A stretch of DNA of 64,000 nucleotides from JAWLCA01 sp041687395 (GCA_041687395.1 JAWLCA010000010.1:62001-126000), one strand, 5' to 3'. Positions 36,675 through 46,401 are shown, counted from the first letter of the stretch. Notes: a model not told the origin generated them from the sequence alone. Numbers and translations are program-made.

Positions 36675-37868
36675 TCAGGTCACACGGGCACGGGTGCGGT
36701 ACTCTGGCCGGTCCCAGGCGCGGGCTTCCATCACCTCGGCCAGGACATCAACTGCCCGCGCGACGTCCTCGGGCGAGATATAGAGCGGGGTGAACCCGAA
36801 CCGCAGGATGTCGGGGGCGCGGAAGTCGCCGATCACACCGCGCGCGATCAGCGCCTGCATGATCGCATACCCCTCCGGATGGCGAAAACTCACCTGGCTG
36901 CCCCGAACCGCAGCGTCGCGCGGCGAGGCTAAAGTCAGGCCGGGGCAGCGCGTTTCCACCCCCGCGATGAAGGCTTCCGACAGTTCGATCGATCGCGTGC
37001 GGACATCGGCCATCTCGACGCCGTCCCAGGCGTCCATCGCGGCTTCGAGAGCGGCCAGTTGCAGGATCGGCGGCGTGCCCACGCGCATCCGCTCCACCCC
37101 TCGACCGGGGCGATAGTCGAGGTCGAAGGCAAACGGCGCCTCATGCCCCAGCCAGCCCGAGAGCGCCGGGCGCGCAGCCTCGGCATGGCGCGGGGCGACG
37201 TAGATGAAAGCGGGGCCGCCGGGCCCGGAATTGAGATACTTGTAGGTGCAGCCGACGGCGAAGTCCGCCTGCGCGCCCTCCAGATCGACCGGGATCGCAC
37301 CTGCGGAATGGGCCAGATCCCAAACCGCGATGGCCCCGGCCGCATGCGCCCGCGCCGTCAGGTCCGCCATGTCGTGCAATCTGCCGGTGCGATAGTCCAC
37401 CTCGGTCAGCATGAGCACGGCGACGGTCTCGTCGATGGCATCCGCCACGTCCTCGGGGGCGACGGTGCGGAGGGCGTAGCCATGGCCCAGTGTCCGGCAC
37501 AGGCCATCGGCGATATAAAGGTCCGAGGGGAAATTGCCGGTGTCCGACAGGATCACCCGCCGATCCGGCACCATCTCCAGCGCCGATGCGAGCGCCTGAT
37601 AGACCTTCACCGAGAGCGTGTCGCCCATCACCACACAGCCTGGCTCTGCCCCGATCAGGCGGGCGATCCGGTCACCTATGCGCGTGGGCATTTCCATCCA
37701 GCCCGCGCGGTTCCAACCGGTGATGAGCATCTCGCCCCATTCCTCGGTGACGCAGCGTGCGACGCGGTCCGCGGCCGCCCTTGGCAACGGGCCGAGCGAG
37801 TTGCCGTCCAGGTAGATCACCCCCTCAGGCAGATGAAACATGGCGCGGGTGGCGGCGAAATCGGTCAT
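36675..37868 (-). CDS. kynU: Kynureninase
   Basis: This 397-residue PLP enzyme cleaves kynurenine to anthranilate and alanine. GVIYLDGNSLGPLPRAAADR is the typical N-terminus. WDLAHSAGAIPVDLEGAQAD and FAVGCTYKYLNSGPGGPAFI contain the PLP aspartate and lysine sites. It pairs functionally with tryptophan 2,3-dioxygenase 12 kb away; an arylformamidase is not visible in the window. Anthranilate released here could feed the trp pathway or be degraded. ATG at 37868 gives standard length. Confidence 0.94.
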   Translation of the reverse strand: MTDFAATRAMFHLPEGVIYLDGNSLGPLPRAAADRVARCVTEEWGEMLITGWNRAGWMEMPTRIGDRIARLIGAEPGCVVMGDTLSVKVYQALASALEMVPDRRVILSDTGNFPSDLYIADGLCRTLGHGYALRTVAPEDVADAIDETVAVLMLTEVDYRTGRLHDMADLTARAHAAGAIAVWDLAHSAGAIPVDLEGAQADFAVGCTYKYLNSGPGGPAFIYVAPRHAEAARPALSGWLGHEAPFAFDLDYRPGRGVERMRVGTPPILQLAALEAAMDAWDGVEMADVRTRSIELSEAFIAGVETRCPGLTLASPRDAAVRGSQVSFRHPEGYAIMQALIARGVIGDFRAPDILRFGFTPLYISPEDVARAVDVLAEVMEARAWDRPEYRTRARVT

Positions 37869-37917
37869 TGCAGTCCCCTTTGCCCCCAATTGCCCGTGAG
37901 AGAGGTTCCGGTCAAGC

Positions 37918-37942
37918 AAAACGCCCCGGCGATGCCGGGGCG
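37918..37942 (-). terminator. Intrinsic terminator of gltA
   Basis: Read on the minus strand, CGCCCCGGC, a 3-nt loop and GCCGGGGCG make a perfect 9-bp stem followed by four T residues. It starts 22 nt after the gltA stop and precedes kynU. Confidence 0.88.
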
Positions 37943-37964
37943 CTTCGTCAATTCAAAAACGGGT

Positions 37965-39263
37965 CTACTGCCGGGCTTCAACCTCGGTGTAATCGCGCTG
38001 CGGCGCACCGGTGTAGAGTTGCCGAGGCCGACCGATCTTCTGCGTCGGATCGGCGATCATCTCCTTCCACTGGCTGATCCAGCCAACGGTGCGGCTGACC
38101 GCAAAGATCGGCGTGAACATCGAGGTCGGGAAGCCCATCGCATCGAGGATGATGCCCGAGTAGAAATCGACGTTCGGGTAGAGCTTCTTCTCGACGAAAT
38201 ACTCGTCCTCCAGCGCGATCCGCTCCAGTTCGACGGCCACTTTCAGGGTCTCGTTGTTCTCGATCCCCAACAGGCCCAGAACTTCGTCGGCAGACTCCTT
38301 CATGACCTTCGCGCGCGGGTCGAAATTCTTGTAAACCCGGTGACCAAAGCCCATCAGGCGGAACGGATCATCCTTGTCCTTGGCCCGCTTGATGTACTCG
38401 GGGATCCTGTCGACCGTCCCGATCTCGCGCAGCATTTCCAGACAGGCCTGGTTCGCCCCGCCATGCGCCGGTCCCCACAGGCAGGCGATACCCGCGGCGA
38501 TGCAGGCAAAGGGGTTCGCGCCCGAAGAGCCTGCCAGCCGCACCGTCGAGGTGGACGCGTTCTGCTCGTGATCTGCGTGCAGCATCATGATGCGGTCCAT
38601 CGCCTTCGCCAGGATCGGGCTGACGATGTATTCCTCGGCCGGCACCGAGAAGCACATGTGCAGGAAGTTCGACGCGTAATCGAGGCTGTTCTTCGGATAG
38701 ACGAAGGGCTGGCCGATCGAATACTTGTAGGCCATCGCGGCGATGGTCGGCACCTTGGCGATCATCCGGATCGCGGCGACCTCGCGCTGCCAGGGGTCGT
38801 TGATGTCGGTCGAGTCGTGATAGAACGCGCTCATCGCGCCCATGACACCGACCAGAGTGGCCATCGGGTGGCTGTCACGACGGAAGCCGCGGAAGAAATA
38901 GTGCATCTGCTCGTGCACCATCGTGTGACGCGTCACGCGCGTCTCGAAATCTTCAAGCTGCGCCGCGGTCGGAAGCTCGCCGTAGAGCAGAAGATAGCAG
39001 ACCTCCAGGAAATGCGATTTCTCGGCCAGCTGGTCGATCGGGTAGCCACGATAAAGAAGCTCACCCTTGTCGCCGTCGATGTAAGTGATCGCCGACTCGC
39101 ACGACGCGGTCGAGGTGAAGCCGGGATCGTAGGTGAAGACATCAGCCTCGGCGTAGAGCTTGCGGATATCGACAACCTCGGGCCCGAGTGTCGGGGTATG
39201 CATCGGCAGGTCGAAGTCCTTGCCATCGAAGCTGAGTGTCGCCCGGCGGTTCTTTTCTGGCAT
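37965..39263 (-). CDS. gltA: Citrate synthase
   Basis: This 432-residue TCA enzyme joins acetyl-CoA and oxaloacetate. The hexameric Gram-negative type is indicated by the N-terminal beta domain (RRATLSFDGKDFDLPMHTPT) and length. Catalytic residues are in ADHEQNASTSTVRLAGSSGA, LWGPAHGGANQACLEMLREI and MGFGHRVYKNFDPRAKVMKE. A strong terminator follows. gltX lies upstream on the same strand, 79 nt away. Confidence 0.97.
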   Translation of the reverse strand: MPEKNRRATLSFDGKDFDLPMHTPTLGPEVVDIRKLYAEADVFTYDPGFTSTASCESAITYIDGDKGELLYRGYPIDQLAEKSHFLEVCYLLLYGELPTAAQLEDFETRVTRHTMVHEQMHYFFRGFRRDSHPMATLVGVMGAMSAFYHDSTDINDPWQREVAAIRMIAKVPTIAAMAYKYSIGQPFVYPKNSLDYASNFLHMCFSVPAEEYIVSPILAKAMDRIMMLHADHEQNASTSTVRLAGSSGANPFACIAAGIACLWGPAHGGANQACLEMLREIGTVDRIPEYIKRAKDKDDPFRLMGFGHRVYKNFDPRAKVMKESADEVLGLLGIENNETLKVAVELERIALEDEYFVEKKLYPNVDFYSGIILDAMGFPTSMFTPIFAVSRTVGWISQWKEMIADPTQKIGRPRQLYTGAPQRDYTEVEARQ

Positions 39264-39342
39264 CGTCAGTCCCTCTCCTGAATGCCGGGCGGCAGTGCCG
39301 CGCCGGGTTCGTGTCCGGGGCCGGAGCAGGCGCTTGCGCCTG

Positions 39343-40743
39343 TCAGGCCGTCGCCTCGCTCAGCCGGGCGACGGTTTCGTCGCGGCCAAGCACCAGCATC
39401 ATGTCGAAGACGCTGGGAGAAACAGTGCGGCCTGCAAGGGCTGCTCGCAAGGGGGCGGCCAGCTTGCCCAGCCCCAGCCCGTGCGCCGCGGCCACCTCGG
39501 CCACAACCCCCTCCAGCGTATCGCGCGACCAGCTAGCAGTTTGCAGGCGCGGCGTCAATTCTCGCAGTATACTACGGGATACATCATCGAGGGATGCCGC
39601 CGCCCTTTCATCCAGCGAAATCGGGCTGTCGATCAGAACGAAGTGCGCTTTTTCAATCAGTTGCGGAAAAGTCCGCGCGCGATCCTTCAGGCAGTACATC
39701 GCCCGCGACAGGCCGTCGCGCTGCCTTGGCGTCAGGGCGGGTTCGCCCGTCGCGGCCAGAAATTCCTCCAGTTCATGCAGCAACGCAGCATCGTCGGCGG
39801 CAGCGATGTGCTGACCGCAGATATTTTCGAGTTTCTTGAAGTCGAGCCGCGCCGGGGCGCGATTGATTCCCGACAGATCGAACCACTCCCGCGCTTGCTC
39901 GTCAGTGAAGAACTCGTCGTCGCCGTGGCTCCACCCCAGCCGCGCCAGATAATTGCGCAGGCCGGCCGCAGGGTAGCCCATGGCCTGGTATTCCTCCAGT
40001 CCGACCGCACCGTGGCGTTTGCTCAGCTTCTTGCCGTCGGGGCCATGGATCAGGGGAATATGCGCCCAGACCGGCACCTCCCAGCCCATCGCGTCATAGA
40101 CCATCTGCTGGCGCGCGGCGTTGTTCAGGTGGTCGTCGCCCCGGATCACATGGGTCACGCCCATGTCGTGATCGTCCACCACCACCGCCAGCATGTAGGT
40201 CGGCGTTCCATCCGAGCGCAGCACCACCATGTCATCCAATTGGTCGTTGCCCACCCGGACCCGTCCCTGCACCGCGTCCTGCACCACAGTCTCGCCAGTG
40301 CGCGGCGCCTTCATTCGGATCGCGAACGGCGCGTCGGGGTGGCTTGACGGGTCGGCATCGCGCCAGGGGCTTTGATACAGCGTGCTGCGCCCCTCCGCCC
40401 GTGCCGCTTCGCGGAAGGCCTCGAGCTCGTCGGGGGTGGCGAAGCACTTGTAGGCCGCATCGCGGGCGAGCATCTCGCGCGCCACTTCGGCGTGGCGCTC
40501 GCGCCGGTCGAACTGGCTGACCGCCTCGCCGTCCCAATCGAGGCCCAGCCAGAGCAGCCCCCGCAAAATCGCTTCGGTCGCCTCGGGGGTCGAGCGTTCG
40601 CGGTCCGTATCCTCGATCCGGAGCAGGAACTGACCGCCCCGCCCGCGGGCGTAGAGCCAGTTGAACAGCGCCGTCCGCGCGCCGCCGATGTGCAGATACC
40701 CCGTCGGAGAGGGCGCGAAACGGGTGACGACGGGGCGGGACAT
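39343..40743 (-). CDS. gltX: Glutamate--tRNA ligase
   Basis: This 466-residue class I aminoacyl-tRNA synthetase has the HIGH motif in RFAPSPTGYLHIGGARTALF and the KMSKS equivalent in GPDGKKLSKRHGAVGLEEYQ. The start at 40743 matches family N-termini; an alternative ATG at 40782 with AGAGG before it would add 13 residues (VSEWLTQRFLPQ) and cannot be excluded. It is divergent from comEC. Confidence 0.95.
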   Translation of the reverse strand: MSRPVVTRFAPSPTGYLHIGGARTALFNWLYARGRGGQFLLRIEDTDRERSTPEATEAILRGLLWLGLDWDGEAVSQFDRRERHAEVAREMLARDAAYKCFATPDELEAFREAARAEGRSTLYQSPWRDADPSSHPDAPFAIRMKAPRTGETVVQDAVQGRVRVGNDQLDDMVVLRSDGTPTYMLAVVVDDHDMGVTHVIRGDDHLNNAARQQMVYDAMGWEVPVWAHIPLIHGPDGKKLSKRHGAVGLEEYQAMGYPAAGLRNYLARLGWSHGDDEFFTDEQAREWFDLSGINRAPARLDFKKLENICGQHIAAADDAALLHELEEFLAATGEPALTPRQRDGLSRAMYCLKDRARTFPQLIEKAHFVLIDSPISLDERAAASLDDVSRSILRELTPRLQTASWSRDTLEGVVAEVAAAHGLGLGKLAAPLRAALAGRTVSPSVFDMMLVLGRDETVARLSEATA

Positions 40744-40853
40744 CTGCGGGAGAAACCTTTGCGTTAACCATTCGGAAACCATACCGCCTCTAAGCAGGGG
40801 TCATGGTGCAGCCCATCTAGGGCAAACCCGGCGGGGGTGACAAGGGTGCGGCG

Positions 40854-43061
40854 ATGATACGGGCGCGGCTGTCCGGTGCTGTCGCCGCGGCGTCTCCGGG
40901 CGGCGCGGCACTGGCGAATCCTTCTGTCACCCCGCCGGGACTTTTTCGCCGCCTTTTCCCGTGTCATGGGCCGCTGACGGCCCTTTCGGTGGCGCATGGC
41001 CATCTTTTTCCCTTTGTTCCGGTCTTCTTCGCGGGCGGCATCGGCGGATACTTCCTCCTGACGGCCGAACCCACGCCGCTCCACTGGGCAGTGACCATAG
41101 GTGTGAAGCTGTTGTCGGCCGGGGCCTGGCTGCGCGGGCCAGTGCTTCTGCGTCCGCTAGCCTGCGCCCTGATGCTGCTGATGGCAGGGGCGATCGTTGC
41201 GGGTCTGCGTTCGCATCAAGTCGCGGCGCCGGTGCTGGGCTGGCGCTATTATGGCCCGATCGAAGGCAGGATCGTCGGCATCGACAAGTCGCTGTCGGAT
41301 CAGCTGCGCCTGACGCTGGACCGTGTGGTGCTGCGCGACATTTCCCCGGCACGCACGCCCGAACGGGTGCGCGTCTCGCTTCATGACGCGCAGGGATACC
41401 TTGATCCGCAACCTGGCCTGACGGTCATTCTGACCGGGCACCTGTCCCCACCCGAAGGACCTGTGGAACCGGGTGCCTTCGATTTCCGCCGCATGGCCTG
41501 GTTCGACCGACTCGGCGCGGTCGGCTATACCCGCACCCCCGCGCTGGTACTGGCCCCCCCGGCCCGCGACGGCCTCGGCATGGCGATCTTCCGGTTGCGC
41601 ATGGCGATTTCGGCCCATGTCCGCGCCGCGATCCCCGGAGAGCCGGGCGGCTTCGTCGCCGCGATCCTGACAGGCGACAGGTCCGGCATCGCGCGCGAGA
41701 CGACAGATGCGCTGCGCGGGTCGAACCTTGCGCATCTGCTGGCGATCTCGGGGTTGCACATGGGGCTTCTGACGGGCTTCGTCTTTGCCGCGCTCCGCTA
41801 CGGCATCGCGCTCATCCCGCCTGTCGCGCTGCGGCTGCCGTCGAAGAAACTGGCGGCCGTCGTCGCGCTGGCCGCCGGGGCCTTCTACCTTGCGCTGTCG
41901 GGCGGCAACGTTGCCACGGAACGCGCCTTCGTCATGGTGGCGGTCATGCTGGTCGCGGTGCTGGCCGATCGACGGGCGATCTCGCTCCGTTCGGTCGCGA
42001 TCGCGGCGATGATCGTGCTGACGCTGCGACCCGAGGCGCTGACCGAACCCGGCTTCCAGATGTCGTTCGCCGCTACCACTGCGCTGGTCGCAGTATTCCG
42101 ACTGGCACGCGACCGGCCTGAGGTGCGACGACGCCTGCCCCGCTGGTCGCATGGGGCGGTGTCGCTGGTGGTGGCCTCGACCGTGGCGGGCCTTGCCACC
42201 GCGCCGGTGGCGGCGGCGCATTTCAACCGGATCGCGGATTACGGGCTGCTTGCGAACCTGCTGGCGATGCCGGTGATGGGGACGCTGGTGATGCCCTCTG
42301 CGGTGCTGGCGGGCGTGCTTGCCCCCTTTGGCCTGTCTGGTTGGGGGCTGGCGCTGATGGAACAGGGCACGCGCTGGATCCTCTGGGTCGCGCACTGGGT
42401 CGCGGGGATGGACGGCGCGGTGCGCAGCGTGGTGCAGCCGCGCCCCTGGGCGCTGCCGGTTCTGGCGCTGGGGTCATTGTGGCTGATGCTTTGGCCCGGG
42501 CGGGCGCGTCTGGCGGGGCTGCTGCCGATGGCGGTGGCGCTGGCGGTCTGGTCCGCGCCACGCCCGCCGATCCTGATCGCCCCATCGGGATCGCTCGTCG
42601 GCGTGCTGAACGACGGCGCGCGCACGCTGTCGAAGCCGCGGGGGGCGGGATTCGCGGCCCGCCTGTGGCTGGAACAGGATGGAACCGACCGAACGCAGGT
42701 CGACGCACATGCGGACGGCAGCTGGCAGTCCGAGGGCACCGCCCACCTGCGCGACGGCGCACCCTGGCCGGTTGCGCATCTGGCTGGTCTGAATGCCCGC
42801 AACCTGCTGGCAAATCACTGCAGGCCGGGGATCCTGATGGTCATTGAATCAACCGATGCCGTCGCGCAGACCGCCACAGGCGCCGCGGACGGACCGGTAC
42901 CGCAAGGGCCCGGCGGCTGCTGGCTTGTCGATGGCGCGGCGCTTGCAGGCCGCGGCGCGGCGGTCTGGGCGGCAGATGGTCTGCCGGTGCTTCGACTCGC
43001 AGGCGGCAGTCCCGGTTCACGGCCTTGGATCGGCCCCGACAAACGGCGGCGCAGCGACTGA
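40854..43061 (+). CDS. comEC: ComEC/Rec2 family DNA uptake channel protein
   Basis: This 735-residue polytopic membrane protein has an N-terminal OB-like DUF4131 region (RYYGPIEGRIVGIDKSLSDQ). The Competence channel domain carries the hallmark SNLAHLLAISGLHMGLLTGF and at least eight helices (for example LLANLLAMPVMGTLVMPSAV). The C-terminal part after residue 580 is soluble but lacks a clear HxHxDH metallo-beta-lactamase motif. In competent bacteria ComEC imports single-stranded DNA. It is divergent from gltX. The exact start is uncertain. Confidence 0.85.
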   Translation: MIRARLSGAVAAASPGGAALANPSVTPPGLFRRLFPCHGPLTALSVAHGHLFPFVPVFFAGGIGGYFLLTAEPTPLHWAVTIGVKLLSAGAWLRGPVLLRPLACALMLLMAGAIVAGLRSHQVAAPVLGWRYYGPIEGRIVGIDKSLSDQLRLTLDRVVLRDISPARTPERVRVSLHDAQGYLDPQPGLTVILTGHLSPPEGPVEPGAFDFRRMAWFDRLGAVGYTRTPALVLAPPARDGLGMAIFRLRMAISAHVRAAIPGEPGGFVAAILTGDRSGIARETTDALRGSNLAHLLAISGLHMGLLTGFVFAALRYGIALIPPVALRLPSKKLAAVVALAAGAFYLALSGGNVATERAFVMVAVMLVAVLADRRAISLRSVAIAAMIVLTLRPEALTEPGFQMSFAATTALVAVFRLARDRPEVRRRLPRWSHGAVSLVVASTVAGLATAPVAAAHFNRIADYGLLANLLAMPVMGTLVMPSAVLAGVLAPFGLSGWGLALMEQGTRWILWVAHWVAGMDGAVRSVVQPRPWALPVLALGSLWLMLWPGRARLAGLLPMAVALAVWSAPRPPILIAPSGSLVGVLNDGARTLSKPRGAGFAARLWLEQDGTDRTQVDAHADGSWQSEGTAHLRDGAPWPVAHLAGLNARNLLANHCRPGILMVIESTDAVAQTATGAADGPVPQGPGGCWLVDGAALAGRGAAVWAADGLPVLRLAGGSPGSRPWIGPDKRRRSD

Positions 43062-43117
43062 CCCGGCCTTGTGACGCCCCCGCCGCTTCGCTATCAGGGC
43101 GAAAACCGGAGCCGCCC

Positions 43118-43750
43118 ATGCCCCCCGCCGAGACCCCCCGCGAGACGCCGCAGATCTACCTGATCACTCCGCCCGACCTGACAGTCGAGGATTTTCCCGA
43201 TCAACTCGCCCGGGTGCTGGATGGCGCGCCCATCGCCTGCCTGCGCCTGTCGCTGGCCACGAAGGACGAGGATCGCGTCGCCCGCGCGGCGGAAGCGCTG
43301 CGCGAGGTGGCGCACGCCCGCGACGTGCCGCTGGTCATCGAGACGCATCTGCGGCTGGTCGAGCGGCTTGGCCTTGACGGCGTGCACCTGACCGATGCCG
43401 CGCGCACCGTGCGCTATGCGCGCAAGGAACTGGGCGCCGAGGCCATCGTCGGCACCTTCTGCGGCAACTCGCGTCACGAGGGGCTGGCGGCGGGCGAGGC
43501 TGGTGCTGACTACGTGGCCTTTGGCCCGGTGGGCGCCAGCGCGCTCGGCACCGGCGCGCAGACCGATGACGAGTTGTTCGCCTGGTGGTCCGAAGTGATC
43601 GAGATCCCCGTGGTGGCCGAGGGCGCGCTGACCCGCGCGGATGTCGACCGCCTGGCCCCGCTGACCGACTTCTTCGCCTTCGGCGAGGAGATCTGGCGTG
43701 CGGAAGACCCGCTGGCCGCGTTACGCGACTTGGCTGCGCCGCTGCTCTAG
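43118..43750 (+). CDS. thiE: Thiamine phosphate synthase
   Basis: This 210-residue TIM-barrel protein is of the ThiE/TenI family, which joins the thiazole and pyrimidine halves of thiamine. IYLITPPDLTVEDFPDQLAR, GLDGVHLTDAARTVRYARKE and GADYVAFGPVGASALGTGAQ support this. Catalytic residues could not be verified one by one, so a TenI-like paralogue is possible. No TPP riboswitch is seen upstream. Its 3' end overlaps the convergent olsA by 30 nt. Confidence 0.8.
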   Translation: MPPAETPRETPQIYLITPPDLTVEDFPDQLARVLDGAPIACLRLSLATKDEDRVARAAEALREVAHARDVPLVIETHLRLVERLGLDGVHLTDAARTVRYARKELGAEAIVGTFCGNSRHEGLAAGEAGADYVAFGPVGASALGTGAQTDDELFAWWSEVIEIPVVAEGALTRADVDRLAPLTDFFAFGEEIWRAEDPLAALRDLAAPLL

Positions 43751-44557
43751 CCCCTGCCGCACGGCGGCCTCGCAATGGGCCGCCAGCGCCTTTCGGTCGG
43801 GGAAATCCGACACCGGCACAGGCGTGTGAAACACCACCTCGGCGGTACCCTGGCGCGGGGCCGCCAGAAGCTTCAGCAGATGGCCGCCAAACTCCATGTC
43901 GCCCCACCAGCCATAGAACCGCGGGTCCTGCCCAGGTGGCGCGTGGTAGATGACCGAGACCGGCTGGACATGCAGGATTTCCTGCAGACCGTGCGTGAAG
44001 AACGCCGCGAAAAGCGTTGACTTGAAGGGCAGAACCTGCTGACCGTCGGTACTCGTCCCCTCGGGAAAGAACAGCAGCCGATGACCCGCGCGCAACCGCG
44101 CCTCGAACACCAGCCGCTGCAACTGCGCTTCGCGCCCGTGGCGGTTGATGAACACCGTTCCCGTGGCGCGCGCCAGCCAGCCGATGCCCGGCCAGTCCGC
44201 AACCTCGGATTTCGAGACGAAGTAGATGCGGTCGCAGGCGTTCAGCGTGAAGATGTCCAGCCACGAGGCATGATTGGCGACCAGCGCCCCCTTTTGCTGC
44301 ATCGGCCGCCCCGTCACCCGATGCCGGATCCCCAGGATGACAAAGGCCGCGCGGCAGACGAACCTGGTGATCCAGGGCGTGACCGGGCGGCGCAGCCCGC
44401 AGAGCGGCCGTTCCACCAGCCGCACCAGCAGCAGAACGATCAATCCGCCATAGGTCACGACCGCCAGTGCCAGCCCCCGCAGCACCGCGCGCACCCACCC
44501 CAGCGGGCCGATCCGGGGCTGGGCGGGTACATCGTCCGACCGCCAGGTTGCGCTCAC
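43721..44557 (-). CDS. olsA: Lysophospholipid/lyso-ornithine lipid acyltransferase
   Basis: This 278-residue membrane-associated acyltransferase has the NHxxxxD motif in GALVANHASWLDIFTLNACD, then FINRHGREAQLQ and FFPEGTSTDGQQVLPFKSTL. Being coupled to an OlsB-type gene, it is best called OlsA, which adds the second acyl chain of ornithine lipids; PlsC activity on lysophosphatidic acid is the alternative. The start is GTG at 44557 within a GTGA overlap. The first helix is LRGLALAVVTYGGLIVLLLV. Confidence 0.85.
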   Translation of the reverse strand: MSATWRSDDVPAQPRIGPLGWVRAVLRGLALAVVTYGGLIVLLLVRLVERPLCGLRRPVTPWITRFVCRAAFVILGIRHRVTGRPMQQKGALVANHASWLDIFTLNACDRIYFVSKSEVADWPGIGWLARATGTVFINRHGREAQLQRLVFEARLRAGHRLLFFPEGTSTDGQQVLPFKSTLFAAFFTHGLQEILHVQPVSVIYHAPPGQDPRFYGWWGDMEFGGHLLKLLAAPRQGTAEVVFHTPVPVSDFPDRKALAAHCEAAVRQGLEQRRSQVA

Positions 44558-45339
44558 GCGCGCACACCCTGCTTGCGGGTGTAGAAGCCGCGATGGCGGT
44601 CCGACATCGCCACCGTATCCATCAGCAGGCAGACATCCGTGGTGTTGAAGGCACGATCGATGAACGCCCCCTCGCCCACATACCCGCCCAGCCGGATGTA
44701 GGCCTTGATCAGCGCCGGCGTCAGCCGCATCGCTTCGCGGCGGTCGATCTGGTCAGGCGGCAGCAGGTCCATCGTCTGGAAATACTCCTCCCGCACCCGC
44801 ACCCGCAGGGCGGGCGGGGCCAGATGGTTGTGGTGCAGATAGGCCAGCGGCTGGCGCAGCGCCTCGATATCGGTGCCGTGGAAGCTGGCCACCCCGAACA
44901 GTACCTCGATCCCGCGGCTCAGCACATACTCGGCCAGACCGTTCCACAGATGATACATCGCCGACCCGCCCCGATAGTCGCGGTGCACGCAGGACCGCCC
45001 CAGCTCCACCAGCCGCCGGCCCGAGGCTTTCAGCGGGGCAAGATCGTATTCGGTTTCGGAATAGTAGCGCCCCAGCACCGCCGCACGGTCATCCGGCAAC
45101 AGCCGGTAAACGCCCACGACATGCTCCAGCTTCTCCGCATCGCGCCGCGTGTCCACCAAAATCAGATGGTCGTAATGCGGGTCGAACTCGTCCCGCTCCA
45201 GCCGGTTCTCGTGATCGACCAGCGGCCCGTCGCCGCCCAACTCGGCCACGAACACCTCGTAGCGCAGGCGCTGCGCCGCCAGCAGGTCCCGCTGCTCATG
45301 GGCGAGGCGCAACACGAAATTTGGGTCGTCGGCGATCAT
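44554..45339 (-). CDS. olsB: L-ornithine N(alpha)-acyltransferase
   Basis: This 261-residue GNAT-like enzyme transfers a 3-hydroxyacyl chain to ornithine, the first step of phosphate-free ornithine lipids. Family blocks are EQRDLLAAQRLRYEVFVAEL, LVELGRSCVHRDYRGGSAMY and FGVASFHGTDIEALRQPLAY. The next gene (olsA) overlaps by 4 nt, as in known olsBA operons. No PhoB box was identified by eye. Confidence 0.88.
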   Translation of the reverse strand: MIADDPNFVLRLAHEQRDLLAAQRLRYEVFVAELGGDGPLVDHENRLERDEFDPHYDHLILVDTRRDAEKLEHVVGVYRLLPDDRAAVLGRYYSETEYDLAPLKASGRRLVELGRSCVHRDYRGGSAMYHLWNGLAEYVLSRGIEVLFGVASFHGTDIEALRQPLAYLHHNHLAPPALRVRVREEYFQTMDLLPPDQIDRREAMRLTPALIKAYIRLGGYVGEGAFIDRAFNTTDVCLLMDTVAMSDRHRGFYTRKQGVRA

Positions 45340-45504
45340 CGCTCTCGTCGGCTCTCGGCCTGTGGCACGGGGCGTTGGCGCCCGTTTAGGGGCAGCGGCC
45401 CGGCATTGCAACCGAAACAGACCCGGCGGCGATCCGCTGACTTGGCGCCACGCGGCACAACCCCCGATTGTATTATGGGTGGCAGGCCCGCGCCGACTGT
45501 GGCA

Positions 45505-45687
45505 TCATTCCTCCAGAACGGGGATCAGGTCGATCCAGCTGGTGTCAATGACGACCTTGCCCCGATGCTCGAAATTGACGGTGATGCGCCCGTTGATGTT
45601 GGATTGTACCTGCCCCAGGCCCCACTCCGGACAGGTCGGGTGGCGCACCAGAACCCCAGGCCCAAGCAAGGCATTCAGACCACCCAT
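45505..45687 (-). CDS. DUF3553 family small protein
   Basis: This 60-residue protein reads GPGVLVRHPTCPEWGLGQVQ then VNFEHRGKVVIDTSWIDLIP, the DUF3553 pattern, which resembles the small beta-barrel found in UvrD/PcrA-type C-termini. Standalone copies are common in alphaproteobacteria and have no assigned role. The start ATG at 45687 is only 33 nt from the divergent chpT start, so the two probably share a compact promoter region. Confidence 0.8.
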   Translation of the reverse strand: MGGLNALLGPGVLVRHPTCPEWGLGQVQSNINGRITVNFEHRGKVVIDTSWIDLIPVLEE

Positions 45688-45720
45688 GTTCCCCACTCCT
45701 CTGATCCGCAGACCCGCCGC

Positions 45721-46335
45721 ATGACCGAAAGCCCCGTCGATCCGATCCGCCTCTCCGCCCTCGTCGCGTCGCGCCTCTGTCATGACCTGATTAGCCCGAT
45801 CGGGGCAATTGGCAATGGGCTGGAGCTGCTGGACATGGCGGGGCCCGAGCCCGAGGTCGAACGCGGCCTGATCGGTGACGCGGTGGCGCAGGCCAACGCG
45901 CGCCTGCGATTCTTCCGCATTTCCTTTGGTATGGCCGACAGCACCCACCGGCTGGGCCCGGCCGAAGTCTCGGGCGTACTGCGCGACGTCACCCGCACTG
46001 GCCGGGTGCTGATCGACTGGCAGGTTCCGGTCGACCTGCCCCGCGCCGAGGTCCGGCGCGCCTTCCTGCTGATCCAGTGCGTCGAGACCGCGCTGGCCTA
46101 TGGCGGGGCGATGACCGTCACCCGCCCAAACGGCCACTGGCTGATCGAGGCAGAGGGCAAGCGGCTGCGCGACGAGCCCGACCTGTGGTCCGCCCTGACC
46201 GATGGCCCCGCTGCCCTGCCCGATCCCCTGTCGCCCGCGAACGTGCATTTCGCGCTTCTCGCGCTCGACCTTGACCGGGATGGCCGACGCGCCAAAGTCG
46301 ATCTGAACGAGGGCCGGCTGACCGCCCGGATCTGA
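45721..46335 (+). CDS. chpT: Histidine phosphotransferase ChpT
   Basis: This 204-residue protein relays phosphate from CckA to CtrA (and CpdR). It looks like a degenerate histidine kinase: an H-box SRLCHDLISPIGAIGNGLEL with His21, followed by an HATPase-like domain without nucleotide motifs (RRAFLLIQCVETALAYGGAM). In Rhodobacterales this relay controls motility, gene transfer agents and quorum-related traits. CckA and CtrA are not in the window. Confidence 0.88.
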   Translation: MTESPVDPIRLSALVASRLCHDLISPIGAIGNGLELLDMAGPEPEVERGLIGDAVAQANARLRFFRISFGMADSTHRLGPAEVSGVLRDVTRTGRVLIDWQVPVDLPRAEVRRAFLLIQCVETALAYGGAMTVTRPNGHWLIEAEGKRLRDEPDLWSALTDGPAALPDPLSPANVHFALLALDLDRDGRRAKVDLNEGRLTARI

Positions 46336-46401
46336 GCCCCCCTCTGGCCGCTTTTCATTTCCCCACGGGCGCGTTACCTCTGATCTCTCAGGGAGACGCC
46401 G

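Noticed and set aside
37059..39281. A 740-codon open frame on the plus strand
   Set aside because: It runs antisense across kynU and gltA, both unmistakable genes. Its sequence has no family pattern and reflects GC-rich third positions.
43062..43117. TPP riboswitch before thiE
   Set aside because: The gap is only 56 nt and lacks the conserved TPP-box sequences.
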